Of a stretch of 64,000 bases of DNA, positions 45,801 through 53,741 are shown one piece after another. The notes below the pieces were generated by a model. It made no database searches. It had not been told where the DNA came from and was given only the letters and a program-made list of their open reading frames with translations. The stretch's first letter is position 1, and each line of letters starts with the position of its first letter. The position numbers were made by a program, and so were the translations under genes. The DNA is from Shewanella algae (GTDB taxonomy: Bacteria > Pseudomonadota > Gammaproteobacteria > Enterobacterales > Shewanellaceae). Location: positions 3,997,001-4,061,000 of the forward strand of contig NZ_CP068230.1 in the NCBI RefSeq assembly GCF_009183365.2, in the 5' to 3' direction.

Positions 45801-45844
45801 CCCAGTAATATCGAGTGCAGCAACAGGGGCTTTTTTCTTGCCAT
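42833..45844 (-). CDS. ImpA-like metalloprotease lipoprotein (M60/M88 type)
   Basis: A very large (1003-residue) secreted protein. It has a lipoprotein signal (lipobox LLLGAC, C22) followed by a glycine- and aspartate-rich linker. A cadherin-like or Ig-like domain seems to span 45-140. The catalytic zincin motif HEIGH is near residue 783 (FGWGESHEIGHNLQ), with a downstream glutamate in GRSGEVSNN, as in gluzincins of the M60/M88 mucin-degrading group. It resembles Pseudomonas ImpA, which cleaves O-glycosylated host proteins. A GTG one codon upstream is an alternative start. It lies divergent to TerC and behind the phospholipid operon, without clear functional linkage. Confidence 0.82.
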   Translation of the reverse strand: MARKKPLLLHSILLGSLLLGACGGGDDESGAGSSDDNLQPPAGVNQAPKGDDIQLAYDSSLQSIAVNWQGYVSDPDGDPLQASIAEQGKLGQFSLDGDMLSYKADKDAKGSDQGLLQVSDGRGGSVNLKLAVFGVDSQSPLERALASGDASGLDPDTLLEAIAVQITQLRSNEQALRQGVFADTALAYAPGNRTQLFNIIEPEMATPLLRANTGQVLAVAGEQHTGRFAAFGTHLFARFHAGELTAMEPANDNLLAWLLNRAQAAELQQPLTVSLSFLGGQESASRSWLQGRFPNWTIKSCNQVATLEACIADAQLLISGWRAADIDAGQIAGVYSRALASGKALYYQHNWYEATNAVADAIAGTMGVSLPYGGNFWASAAADWSSATAMAAAFPLLGGEQRLTQHFIDDDFNFDWSGCETYVGKVSCDKVNGFESEFLAGARALKNSLNQLDSRGQVLFGNEGRRLLKLFVLLGDLYRADIAYPMDKDTTPQGRFLAAYLADHLALYLRGNNPAQPDLGNFSDPLPQTLTLENVSLEMALGKESGYRGSGFYLLPGQSVRLERKDTLPLTVKAFINTQRTGSTREFNNQGYQRPKFLRSVELTLKPGQPLTLSSPYGGTLMLQLPAGEGVVSVEAQNVLAYPYLKDFNQASGYLTALETSPLSWAGLRTDFVEINSRKHMMKQFIYAEPYRGDVEQALNDVWRYMIKGTYDLAGFSGEGLALAPSVAARCALLGWDCQNEQIHAKPKVQHINVDEAAHCGGGCSGNPYDQAWVLSPFGWGESHEIGHNLQRNRLKIYGGRSGEVSNNIFPLYKGWQRFKDSGERIASCDRQSPQTTFEWLKQAQNSSDPVTSVYDKLWSQTGTYDNAGPRLDFYLQLAALAEEHAGLDNGWQIFTLLYLHERLFNHAIADAARWGEMRDALGMSSYIDAPNLDGNDFMLLSLSKLLQLDMRPWFDLWGVRYQAQAANQVAAYGYPAAEAVFYHLSSQCAELAVPKLTLDANW

Positions 45845-46091
45845 CACAGATGTTTCCCATTTGTTATTTTGGGTTAATTCTAAAGTCTGATACGGAAAGA
45901 TAAAACCTTTATAATCAAGTTTTTAAATAATACACAATACGTAAATTTTATGACTCCAAGGCAGTTTTTTGACACTCGTTCAAGCACTGCTGCGCCAGCA
46001 AAGGATTAACCATAATTAATTCAGCATTCCGCCCAATTTGTGCTGCAATAGACCCAAGTTAAACCCACTTTGAGGCCCTTGGTTCACCACT

Positions 46092-47690
46092 ATGGAACTT
46101 TTGCTCGACCCACACATATGGATCGGACTCTTTACTCTTATCATCCTCGAGATAGTTCTCGGCATAGACAACCTGGTATTCATTGCCATTCTGGTTAAAA
46201 AACTCCCTCAACATCAAAGAGACAAAGCCCGGGTCATAGGCCTGTCGCTGGCCCTGTTGATGCGCCTTGGTCTGTTGGCCGTGGTGTCCTGGCTGGTCAC
46301 CCTCAACCAACCTCTGTTCAGCCTTGCAGACTTCAGTTTTTCCGGACGGGATCTGATCCTGATATCCGGTGGTCTATTCCTGCTGTTCAAGGCCACCAGT
46401 GAACTGCATGAACGGCTGGAGTCCAAAGAGCCGGAAATAGGCCAGAAAGTCGCCTACGCAAGTTTTGGCATAGTCGTGACCCAAATACTGGTGCTGGATG
46501 CGGTATTCTCCATCGACTCCATTATTACCGCGGTCGGCATGGTGGATGAACTCTGGGTGATGATGACAGCCGTAGTGGTGGCCATGACAGTGATGTTACT
46601 GGCCTCCAAACCGCTGACCCGCTTTGTCAACGCCCATCCAACCGTGGTGGTGCTCTGTCTCAGTTTCCTGCTGATGATAGGTTTCAGCCTGGTAGCCGAA
46701 GGCTTTGGTTTCCATATTCCCAAAGGTTATCTATATGCCGCCATAGGTTTCTCCATCATGATCGAGTTCTTCAACCAGTTGGGGCAACGCAGGTTCGAAC
46801 AACGTGAGGCCCGTAAACCCTTGAGGGAAAGGACGGCCAACGCCATCTTCAAGCTGATGGGCGGCAAGAAACAGTTTGAGGAAATTGAAGAAGATGAAGA
46901 GGTGCCCGAAACTGAGCGCGCCTTGAGCAAGTGCTTTGCCGAAGATGAACGCAACATGGTCGGCGAGGTGCTGACTCTGGCCGAGCGCAGCATCAAGAGC
47001 ATTATGACGCCGCGGGCCGAAATAAGCTGGATTAACCTCAGCCACAGCCCCGAGCAGATAAAACAGCAACTGCATGGCGACAGTTTCAGCCAGTATCCCC
47101 TGTGTGACGGCGACATAGACAAGGTCGTGGCACTGGTCAGTGCCAAGGAGTTGCTGGCAGCCATAGAACAACAACGGCCGCTGCAGAGTCTGCGCCCTGG
47201 CCACAAGCCGGTAATAGTGCCGAAAAGCATCAGCGTATTCCGTTTGTTGGAAGAGCTGAAACGCGCCAAGGCCGATATGGCACTGGTCACGGACGAATTC
47301 GGTGCCCTATTGGGACTGGTCACCGGCCACGACATTCTCGAAGCCATAGTCGGCGAACTGCCTCAGGAAGACGAGGCCGAAGAGATCCGCATCGATGGCG
47401 ATGGTTGGTGCGCTCGCGGCAGCATAAATCTGCATCAGTTGGAGAAGCTACTGGGCTGCGACGAACTCGAGAGCCATAATCACGAGTACGTCACCCTGGC
47501 GGGCATGCTGCTGGCACGCTTTGGCCGGATCCCGGAAGCAGGTAGCGTACTGACTCTGATGCCCTGGCGCTTTGAGGTAACGGCGATGAATCAGCACCAG
47601 ATAGCCGAAGTCAGAATAAGCCGTCTTGATCAGCAAACTGACAACAGCCCAGCCAGCGACGGCCCCTATCAAACGCTGGCAGAAAACTGA
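46092..47690 (+). CDS. TerC-family membrane protein with CBS and CorC/HlyC domains
   Basis: A 532-residue protein of the YoaE/YegH type. The N-terminal membrane part (1-235) has about seven helices and the TerC motif EIVLGIDNLVFIAIL plus DAVFSIDSIITAVGMVDE, acidic residues inside helices that suggest metal handling. Two CBS domains follow (about 300-420, with SIMTPRAEISWI) and a CorC/HlyC C-terminal domain (about 435-515). Such proteins are associated with metal (Mn/tellurite) tolerance; precise ion is not known. No manganese riboswitch was seen upstream. Terminator follows. Confidence 0.88.
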   Translation: MELLLDPHIWIGLFTLIILEIVLGIDNLVFIAILVKKLPQHQRDKARVIGLSLALLMRLGLLAVVSWLVTLNQPLFSLADFSFSGRDLILISGGLFLLFKATSELHERLESKEPEIGQKVAYASFGIVVTQILVLDAVFSIDSIITAVGMVDELWVMMTAVVVAMTVMLLASKPLTRFVNAHPTVVVLCLSFLLMIGFSLVAEGFGFHIPKGYLYAAIGFSIMIEFFNQLGQRRFEQREARKPLRERTANAIFKLMGGKKQFEEIEEDEEVPETERALSKCFAEDERNMVGEVLTLAERSIKSIMTPRAEISWINLSHSPEQIKQQLHGDSFSQYPLCDGDIDKVVALVSAKELLAAIEQQRPLQSLRPGHKPVIVPKSISVFRLLEELKRAKADMALVTDEFGALLGLVTGHDILEAIVGELPQEDEAEEIRIDGDGWCARGSINLHQLEKLLGCDELESHNHEYVTLAGMLLARFGRIPEAGSVLTLMPWRFEVTAMNQHQIAEVRISRLDQQTDNSPASDGPYQTLAEN

Positions 47691-48060
47691 TCAACAAGCG
47701 CCGATAGCCGCCAGCATTGCTTGGCTATCGGCGCAGCTTTTGCTTTACCCGGATTTCATTTCAACCATCATCCTACTGAAGTTTCAGCTTCTTTCTCTTG
47801 ATTAATATCTTTCTTTACTCACTTCTTTTTCGAAGCACTTTCAGGGCAACTCACGGTGAACTCCTCACCCTGGATTTTAACCAGGGTTAGCTTCAGGCTC
47901 GGTCATGATGTAGCTTTTTTAACCACTCCACCTCTATCAGACAATTCCCAAATCCGGGTAGTTAGTAGCGAATAATTAGACAAACCCCGGCAGCGAACGC
48001 GATAATCTCTCCAAAATATGACTTTTATCAGACATTTTCGGTTCAAAGAGCACTAAGAGT
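47691..48060 (+). other. Intergenic region between TerC and diguanylate cyclase
   Basis: Apart from the terminator at 47698-47745, this 370-base stretch shows no gene, repeat or recognised motif. It must contain the promoter of the downstream gene. Confidence 0.5.
47698..47745 (+). terminator. Terminator after TerC gene
   Basis: GCGCCGATAGCC and GGCTATCGGCGC form a perfect 12-pair stem around a 13-base loop, followed by AGCTTTTGCTTT. Confidence 0.85.
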
Positions 48061-50040
48061 ATGAAGAAACGCTTCTGCCACCCCTTGATCGCAATCTTTA
48101 TGGTTCTGGTGAGCCCGACCTTGTTGGCGGCCAATGCAGAGCAATTCTCCCGTTTGCTTAAGGGGGCCGAAAGCCTACTCTATTCCCTGCCGCAACGGGC
48201 ACAGGCGCAGCTGTACGAGATGGAAGGCGATCAGCTCAAGGACCTGCCCAAGCCCTTAGTGACCCGTTTTTATCTGACCAAGGCGACAGTGTCTCTGCTG
48301 CTACATGAGGTCCCCGCCGCCGAGCAAGCCGCCAAAGAGGGCCTTAAACTGGCGGATGCCGGAACCAGCGAACATACCCTGCTGGAGCTGAGGCTGGTAC
48401 AGGTAATGCTGCAAACCGGCAAGGTCAAACAGGCCATCAGCGAACTGCAAAAAATAATAGATCGCAACCAGAACTCTGCCGATAAAGCGGTTCAGGCCGA
48501 AGCCCTGCTACTGAAGAGCAAAGCATTTGAGCAGCAAGGCAAGCTGGATGCATCCTACGCCAGCCTGATGCTGTCATTGGACGCTGCCGATCAGAGCCAG
48601 GACAAGGAGTTGCTTGAGCGGATCTCCTTTGGCATGGGCCATCTCCTGGTGCGCCTCAACGGCTTTGAGCGCTCGGAAAAACTGCTCAAGAAGGCGTTTA
48701 ATTTCTTCAAGGACAGAAGGATGTCCTACAACCAGATGCTGGTGCAATTGGATCTGGCTCAGTTGGCGGAGCGTCAAGGCAAGGCTGAAGTCGCCATTGA
48801 CAGGTATCAAGCGGCACTGGAGCTGGCCAGAGTGCTGGGTTACGGCCTGTATCGCTTTCGCATCAATGTGGAATTGGCGCTGAAGTACCGGGAGCTGGAA
48901 GATGTGTCATCCATGTCCAGGCACCTGCAACTGGCCGACAAGCTGCAATATCGTGAGACTTCAACCCTCTACACCAGTCGCTTTCAACTGCTCAAGGCCC
49001 AGGACTTGCTCAATAAGCATCAGTATGCCGAGATGGCTGTCTATGTCGACCCTCTGCTTATCGGCTTTGCCAAGGAAAAAACCTTGTTGCGCTCTCAGAT
49101 AGAGCTGTTAAAGGTCAGCGCCGAAGGCTTTGCCGGGTTAGGCAATTTCAAGCGCGCCTACGAGGTGCTGGAGCAGTATCAGCAGCGCTTCGCCGCATAC
49201 AGCTCCAAAGAGTTGGTCAGTAACCTGGATCGCCAACAGTTGCTGTTTAACTTAGAGCGCCTCGAGTTTGAGAACCAGGATCTCAACTGGAACAACGTAC
49301 TGCAAAAGCTGGAGCTGGAAACCAACCGCACTACCCTGAATCAGCTCAATATCATCAGCAGCATAATCCTGTTGCTGCTGTTGCTGGCCACCGCCGTCAT
49401 TCTCTGGCTCAATCGCTCACGCTTGAAGTGGGGCCTGCTGGCCAAGACTGACAGCCTCACCGGCCTCTATAACCGTCGCTATCTGGCCGGCTGGTTGCTG
49501 TACCATCAAGCTACAGAGGAGCAAAACCAGGAAGCGCAACCCAAGTGGCGCATGTGGCTTGACCGGCTGAAAGAAGTGTTACTGCCGACCAAGGCCCAGA
49601 GCAGCCATGGCCCGTTGGCACTGATTACTCTCGACATTGACCATTTTAAAAAGGTCAATGACACCCATGGTCACAATAACGGCGACAGAGTGCTGACCGA
49701 ACTGGCCAAGGTCATGAAAACCTCGCTGCGGGAAGATGATCTGCTGGCTCGGGTTGGCGGTGAAGAGTTTATGTTATTGCTGCCCAATACCGGCTTGAAT
49801 GACGCTGTGGCTGTCGCCGAAACCCTGAGGCAGAGTGTGGCCGAACACATATTCACCCTGGAAAGTGGTGAGCCGCTTAGGCTCACCGTCAGTCAGGGGG
49901 TGGCTTTGGATGCCGACGGCAGCCAGAGCTTCAGCCAACTCACTGATACTGCAGATAAACTCCTGTATCAGGCTAAGCAGCTGGGGCGTAACCGGGTCGA
50001 AAGCAGGCTGGCGCCGGGCTCAGAAGCCGCCGCAGTTTGA
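48061..50040 (+). CDS. Diguanylate cyclase with periplasmic TPR-like sensor
   Basis: A 659-residue protein: signal peptide (1-24, LLAANAEQ), a long helical repeat region (about 30-420, tetratricopeptide-like, predicted periplasmic), one membrane helix (about 425-447) and a C-terminal GGDEF domain. The catalytic motif is GGEEF, with an inhibitory REDD site five residues before it (SLREDDLLARVGGEEF). Synthesises c-di-GMP; TPR suggests a protein or peptide input. The stop is two bases from the end of the convergent DUF3581 gene. No partner EAL domain gene is near. Confidence 0.88.
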   Translation: MKKRFCHPLIAIFMVLVSPTLLAANAEQFSRLLKGAESLLYSLPQRAQAQLYEMEGDQLKDLPKPLVTRFYLTKATVSLLLHEVPAAEQAAKEGLKLADAGTSEHTLLELRLVQVMLQTGKVKQAISELQKIIDRNQNSADKAVQAEALLLKSKAFEQQGKLDASYASLMLSLDAADQSQDKELLERISFGMGHLLVRLNGFERSEKLLKKAFNFFKDRRMSYNQMLVQLDLAQLAERQGKAEVAIDRYQAALELARVLGYGLYRFRINVELALKYRELEDVSSMSRHLQLADKLQYRETSTLYTSRFQLLKAQDLLNKHQYAEMAVYVDPLLIGFAKEKTLLRSQIELLKVSAEGFAGLGNFKRAYEVLEQYQQRFAAYSSKELVSNLDRQQLLFNLERLEFENQDLNWNNVLQKLELETNRTTLNQLNIISSIILLLLLLATAVILWLNRSRLKWGLLAKTDSLTGLYNRRYLAGWLLYHQATEEQNQEAQPKWRMWLDRLKEVLLPTKAQSSHGPLALITLDIDHFKKVNDTHGHNNGDRVLTELAKVMKTSLREDDLLARVGGEEFMLLLPNTGLNDAVAVAETLRQSVAEHIFTLESGEPLRLTVSQGVALDADGSQSFSQLTDTADKLLYQAKQLGRNRVESRLAPGSEAAAV

Positions 50041-50042
50041 AT

Positions 50043-50771
50043 TCAGGCGTTTGTCTGTGAGCCGCCATTCCAGCTGCCATCGCGGCGCGCCTGATACTCG
50101 CTGACCATAGCCTCGACAGCCGCCTCATCGAAGGGGCGCAAGCCGCTGAGTACCAAGGTCTTGCGCCCGGTGCCCACCTGCTTGTCATCGCTGATAAGTG
50201 CGAAATCCAGCGTCACATCACCGCGCTTGCCATCGACTTTGAGACTGCTGTTAACCAGTTCCAGTTTAACCTGCTCAAATTCCAGGGTGTCCAGCTCAAA
50301 GCCCATGCTTTCATAGATAACCAATGGCCGCGCCGGATTGATGGTTACCTGATGCTCTAGCATCAAAGGCACCAAAACATGGATAAAGTTGAGGCCGGAA
50401 AAGGCCACATAACTGCGGATAAAGGACTCCAACTGCCGTTCACATTGGCGCATTTCACCATCGCGATGGACATTCAGGTAGCGTTTGCCGCGCTCATCTT
50501 CTATCGCCAGCTCGGCCCCCTGGTCACTGGGAAAATGCAGACATACGCCGTCTCCTACCATGCCTTCAAACTTGAATAGCATCCGGCGGCTGAGGCCATA
50601 ATCGTTCAACACCAGGGCAAAAAGGAGATCGCCGGGAACACAAAAACGTTTGGCATCCTCATCATGGATGGGATTGAAATCCCCTGCTACACCCTTGGCA
50701 AAATCACTGGCCTGTTTGCGGCCTATGGTTATTTGGTTATTTTCTCTTTTAAAATAATCAACTAGAAACAT
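50043..50771 (-). CDS. DUF3581 domain-containing protein
   Basis: A 242-residue soluble protein. It contains ITIGRKQASDFAKGVAGDFN and PIHDEDAKRFCVPGDLLF near the N-terminus, and SFIRSYVAFSGLNFIHVLVP in the centre, which I recognise as DUF3581. NPIHDEDAKRFCVPGDLLF strongly recalls hotdog-fold MaoC-type hydratases, so a hydratase-like fold is possible, but function is unknown. It is convergent with the diguanylate cyclase and 400 bases from the Fur-controlled porin. Confidence 0.78.
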   Translation of the reverse strand: MFLVDYFKRENNQITIGRKQASDFAKGVAGDFNPIHDEDAKRFCVPGDLLFALVLNDYGLSRRMLFKFEGMVGDGVCLHFPSDQGAELAIEDERGKRYLNVHRDGEMRQCERQLESFIRSYVAFSGLNFIHVLVPLMLEHQVTINPARPLVIYESMGFELDTLEFEQVKLELVNSSLKVDGKRGDVTLDFALISDDKQVGTGRKTLVLSGLRPFDEAAVEAMVSEYQARRDGSWNGGSQTNA

Positions 50772-51172
50772 CTTGTTCGAACACTCACAAAGCCAAGGCT
50801 AACCGGAATAAAAAGGCCGATCAGTTTAACCGCCTTTTGACAAATAACTCACCCGATCTGTTGCCCCAGGTCTCCGACCAAGGTTGAAAGTTCAAAAATT
50901 CAGCAATCGCACTTCAGCGGATTTATCCGGGAATGACGTCAGGCTCTCCCCTTGCGACTAAAACATAGTCTTAATACTTTAATAAAAAGATCAAAAACTT
51001 ACATTGTAAGCATCCGTTTTCAGACAAAACCATAACAATAACAAGCAAGTTTACAGATGCTGACATTTGTTAATTTTTATCACATTAATAAATGCAAATC
51101 GTTTGCATTTATTAAATCAATTGCTAGAATTCGCCCGATTTCAACAATAGTAACATCACAACGGGAAGCAAG
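50772..51172 (+). promoter_or_regulatory. Upstream region of Fur-controlled porin operon
   Basis: A 401-base gap with no gene. It includes the Fur-like palindrome near its right end, an AT-rich stretch and the GGGAAGC ribosome site of the porin gene. The left half shows nothing recognised. Confidence 0.5.
51085..51115. promoter_or_regulatory. 31-bp perfect palindrome, Fur-like operator
   Basis: The 14-3-14 inverted repeat is centred on TCG at 51099-51101; its inner arms read AATGCAAA and TTTGCATT. It fits the AT-rich 7-1-7 pattern of Fur boxes, with GC replacing GA at one position. It lies 58 bases before the porin start, in the promoter area. Other repressors cannot be excluded. Confidence 0.65.
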
Positions 51173-52393
51173 ATGATCAAGAAAACTCTCATTGCCAGTG
51201 CGCTACTGACAGCCCTGTGCGGCCCGCAGGCATTCGCCTCGGACGAGACTCAGGAGCTGCGCAAAATCATCGAACAGCAGCAAAAGGTCCTCAAGGACCT
51301 GGAGCGCCGTCTGGCAGAAACCGAAAAGCGTCAGCAACAAACTGCCGAGCGGGTCGAGCAAACTGCTGAGCGGGTTGAACAGACCGCCGAGGTGGTAGAT
51401 TCCACCCCGCAAAAAACCGCAACCACTATCGGCGGCTATGGTGAACTGCACTACAACAACATAGACAACAAGCTGGGCGAGGATAAGAAAGAGTTCGACT
51501 TCCACCGTTTCGTGCTCTTCTTCGGCCATGAGTTTACCGAAAACACCCGTTTCTTCTCCGAATTGGAAGTGGAGCACTCCATCTCAGGCGATGGTCAAAA
51601 TGGCGAAGTCGAGCTGGAGCAGGCCTACATAGAGCACGACTTCAACCAAGCCCTGACTGCCAAGGCGGGTCTGTTCCTGATGCCGGTTGGCATCATCAAT
51701 GAAACCCACGAGCCACCGGCATTTTATGGTGTCGAGCGCAACCCGGTTGAGAAAGACATACTCCCGGCTACCTGGTGGGAAGCGGGTCTGGCAATGAATA
51801 TCCAGGCAGCTCCCGGACTGGCCTTCGATGCGGCCGTGACCTCGGGCCTGAATGTACCTACCACAGGAAAAAATGCCTATAAGCCAAGAAGCGGTCGCCA
51901 AAAGGTTTCCGAGGCCAAGGCTGACGATCTGGCCTATACCGGCCGGGTGAAATACACAGCCGTTCCCGGTCTGGAGCTGGCCGCCACGGTGCAGTACCAA
52001 TCGGATCTGACTCAAGGCGAAGCCACTGTAGACACAGCCTCGGCTCTGATGTGGTCGGCGCACGCCATCTACCACATAGAAAACTTCAGCATCAGAGCCC
52101 TCTATGCCGAGTGGGACATAGATGGATTTGAAGCCGAAGCCCTGGGCCGCGACAAGCAAAATGGCTGGTATATAGAGCCGTCCTACCGCTTTAACGAGCA
52201 GTTCGGCATCTTCGCCCGCTACAACGAATGGGACAACAATGCCGGTGACAATCAAGACACCAAAGAAACCCAAACCAATGTGGGTATCAACTACTGGTTG
52301 CACGAGAATGTGGTGTTCAAGGCCGACTACGAAAAACGTGGCGGGAAGTCTGACTCAGATGGTTTCAATCTGGGTGTAGGTTATCAGTTCTGA
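51173..52393 (+). CDS. Outer-membrane porin with coiled-coil N-terminus
   Basis: A 406-residue precursor. The signal peptide is 1-22 (CGPQAFASD). A long coiled-coil follows (about 25-70, RKIIEQQQKVLKDLERRLAE and repeated ERVEQTA), as in trimeric OprO/OprP-like or iron-regulated porins. The rest is a beta-barrel with alternating aromatic strands, such as TTIGGYGELHYNN, and a C-terminal phenylalanine (NLGVGYQF) for BAM recognition. First gene of the Fur-like-controlled operon with the FMN-binding and PepSY proteins. The substrate is unknown. The repeated AERVEQT element (tandem) is notable. Confidence 0.82.
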   Translation: MIKKTLIASALLTALCGPQAFASDETQELRKIIEQQQKVLKDLERRLAETEKRQQQTAERVEQTAERVEQTAEVVDSTPQKTATTIGGYGELHYNNIDNKLGEDKKEFDFHRFVLFFGHEFTENTRFFSELEVEHSISGDGQNGEVELEQAYIEHDFNQALTAKAGLFLMPVGIINETHEPPAFYGVERNPVEKDILPATWWEAGLAMNIQAAPGLAFDAAVTSGLNVPTTGKNAYKPRSGRQKVSEAKADDLAYTGRVKYTAVPGLELAATVQYQSDLTQGEATVDTASALMWSAHAIYHIENFSIRALYAEWDIDGFEAEALGRDKQNGWYIEPSYRFNEQFGIFARYNEWDNNAGDNQDTKETQTNVGINYWLHENVVFKADYEKRGGKSDSDGFNLGVGYQF

Positions 52394-52435
52394 TGATCTT
52401 TGGGTGCCCTCTGGGGCGCCCTCATTGAGGCACTT

Positions 52436-52993
52436 ATGAAGACCCTTATTGCACTACTCTCACTTTTTTTGCTGCCATTCACTCAAACCCAGGCGGCGCA
52501 AAGCGTTTATCAAAGCCCGGCGGACTTTGTCACCCAGGCCTTGGGAGACCAAAGTAAAGGTCAAGCAAAAGCCCGAGTCTTTTGGTTCAACGCCGAGCAA
52601 CGCCAGGTCATAGAAGAGATACTGGCCCACGATTTTCGGCCGCTGCGTACCCGCTATTGGCAGCAGGGAGACGACACAGCCTGGATCCTGGAGGAAATTG
52701 GCAAAGAAGCGCCAATCACTGTGGGCATTCAGGTGCGCCATGGACAGATTTATCGCACCAAGGTGCTTATCTACCGCGAGAGCCGCGGCGATGAGGTCAG
52801 GCACGACTTCTTTACCGACCAATTTAAATCGGCGACACTCACAAAAGATAAACAGCTGGACAAACATATAGATGGCATTACCGGAGCGACACTTTCCGTC
52901 AGGGCCCTGACCAAACTGGCCCGCATCGCCCTCTATCTTGACCGGCAACTCAGCCTGCAACACGGTCAGCAACAACACAGCGAGCCCAGATGA
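52436..52993 (+). CDS. Exported FMN-binding domain protein
   Basis: A 185-residue protein with signal peptide (1-20, TQTQAAQ). The FMN_bind domain (about 75-160) ends in DGITGATLSVRAL, the flavinylation motif DxxTGAT in which the threonine is covalently linked to FMN by ApbE. It is therefore a periplasmic flavoprotein that probably passes electrons. GAGG lies before ATG 52436; an earlier in-frame ATG at 52400 would run through a GC stem-loop. It overlaps the following PepSY gene as ATGA. Regulation from the Fur-like site suggests a role in iron acquisition, for example ferric reduction. Confidence 0.82.
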   Translation: MKTLIALLSLFLLPFTQTQAAQSVYQSPADFVTQALGDQSKGQAKARVFWFNAEQRQVIEEILAHDFRPLRTRYWQQGDDTAWILEEIGKEAPITVGIQVRHGQIYRTKVLIYRESRGDEVRHDFFTDQFKSATLTKDKQLDKHIDGITGATLSVRALTKLARIALYLDRQLSLQHGQQQHSEPR

Positions 52994-53739
52994 CACGTAA
53001 ACATCCGGACTTTCGAGTCCGTCTCCTGCGTACCCTGCGCCCTTGGCACAGACGTATTGGCATCATCAGCAGTGTGCTTGTGTTGCTGCTGACACTGAGC
53101 GGCCTGGCCTTGAATCACAGCCGTGAGCTGAACCTATCCCAAGGCGTGCACTGGCAATGGCTGCAAGACTATTACGGCATTGGCGCCCCGGAAGATGTCA
53201 AAGTCTGGCAAGCCCAGCCGCTGGCGGGCAGCAGTGAGGGTCAGGCCTGGATAGGCGGCACGCCGCTAGCCGAGCAAACAGATGAAATACTGGCCATAGC
53301 TCCCTTTGAAGACAAGTGGCTACTGCTGACCCGAAACAGTTTGACGATTTTGAGCCAGGATCTTGCTGTGCTGGAAACCCAAACCGAGCTGACAGGTTTG
53401 CCGCCGCAGATAAACGCCATGGCGGTCGAGCCCGGCAGTGTCTGGCTGAAAACGTCCCGGGGCCAGTATCGCAGCGACAGCGAACTGCTGGATTGGCAAG
53501 CGACCACCAGTCTGGTAGCCCTCCCCTGGATAAAACCACTCGAAGGGGCAAAGATACAAACGCAGCAGTTGCTCGGAGATATTCGCGCCAGTCGCCTGTC
53601 CTGGCACAGGGTTCTTCAGGATCTGCACAGCGGCCGAATCTTCGGCGCTGCCGGCAGTTATCTGATGGATCTGGCGGCGATCGCCTTATTATTACTGGCC
53701 GTGACTGGACTGATTATATATTTAAAACAGAAGCGCTAA
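52990..53739 (+). CDS. PepSY-associated transmembrane protein
   Basis: A 249-residue inner-membrane protein with two helices (about 24-44 and 226-245) and a periplasmic domain between, the layout of PepSY_TM proteins. Histidines near the membrane faces (RPWHRRIGI, GLALNHSRE, LSWHRVLQDLH) could bind heme b and carry electrons across the membrane. Paired with the flavoprotein gene, with overlapping start and stop, this looks like a membrane electron-transfer module. Its stop is two bases from the end of the convergent ABC gene. Confidence 0.8.
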   Translation: MTRKHPDFRVRLLRTLRPWHRRIGIISSVLVLLLTLSGLALNHSRELNLSQGVHWQWLQDYYGIGAPEDVKVWQAQPLAGSSEGQAWIGGTPLAEQTDEILAIAPFEDKWLLLTRNSLTILSQDLAVLETQTELTGLPPQINAMAVEPGSVWLKTSRGQYRSDSELLDWQATTSLVALPWIKPLEGAKIQTQQLLGDIRASRLSWHRVLQDLHSGRIFGAAGSYLMDLAAIALLLLAVTGLIIYLKQKR

Positions 53740-53741
53740 GA

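Noticed and set aside
45845..46091. yybP-ykoY manganese riboswitch before the TerC gene
   Set aside because: Expected because TerC genes often have one, but the conserved core sequences are absent.
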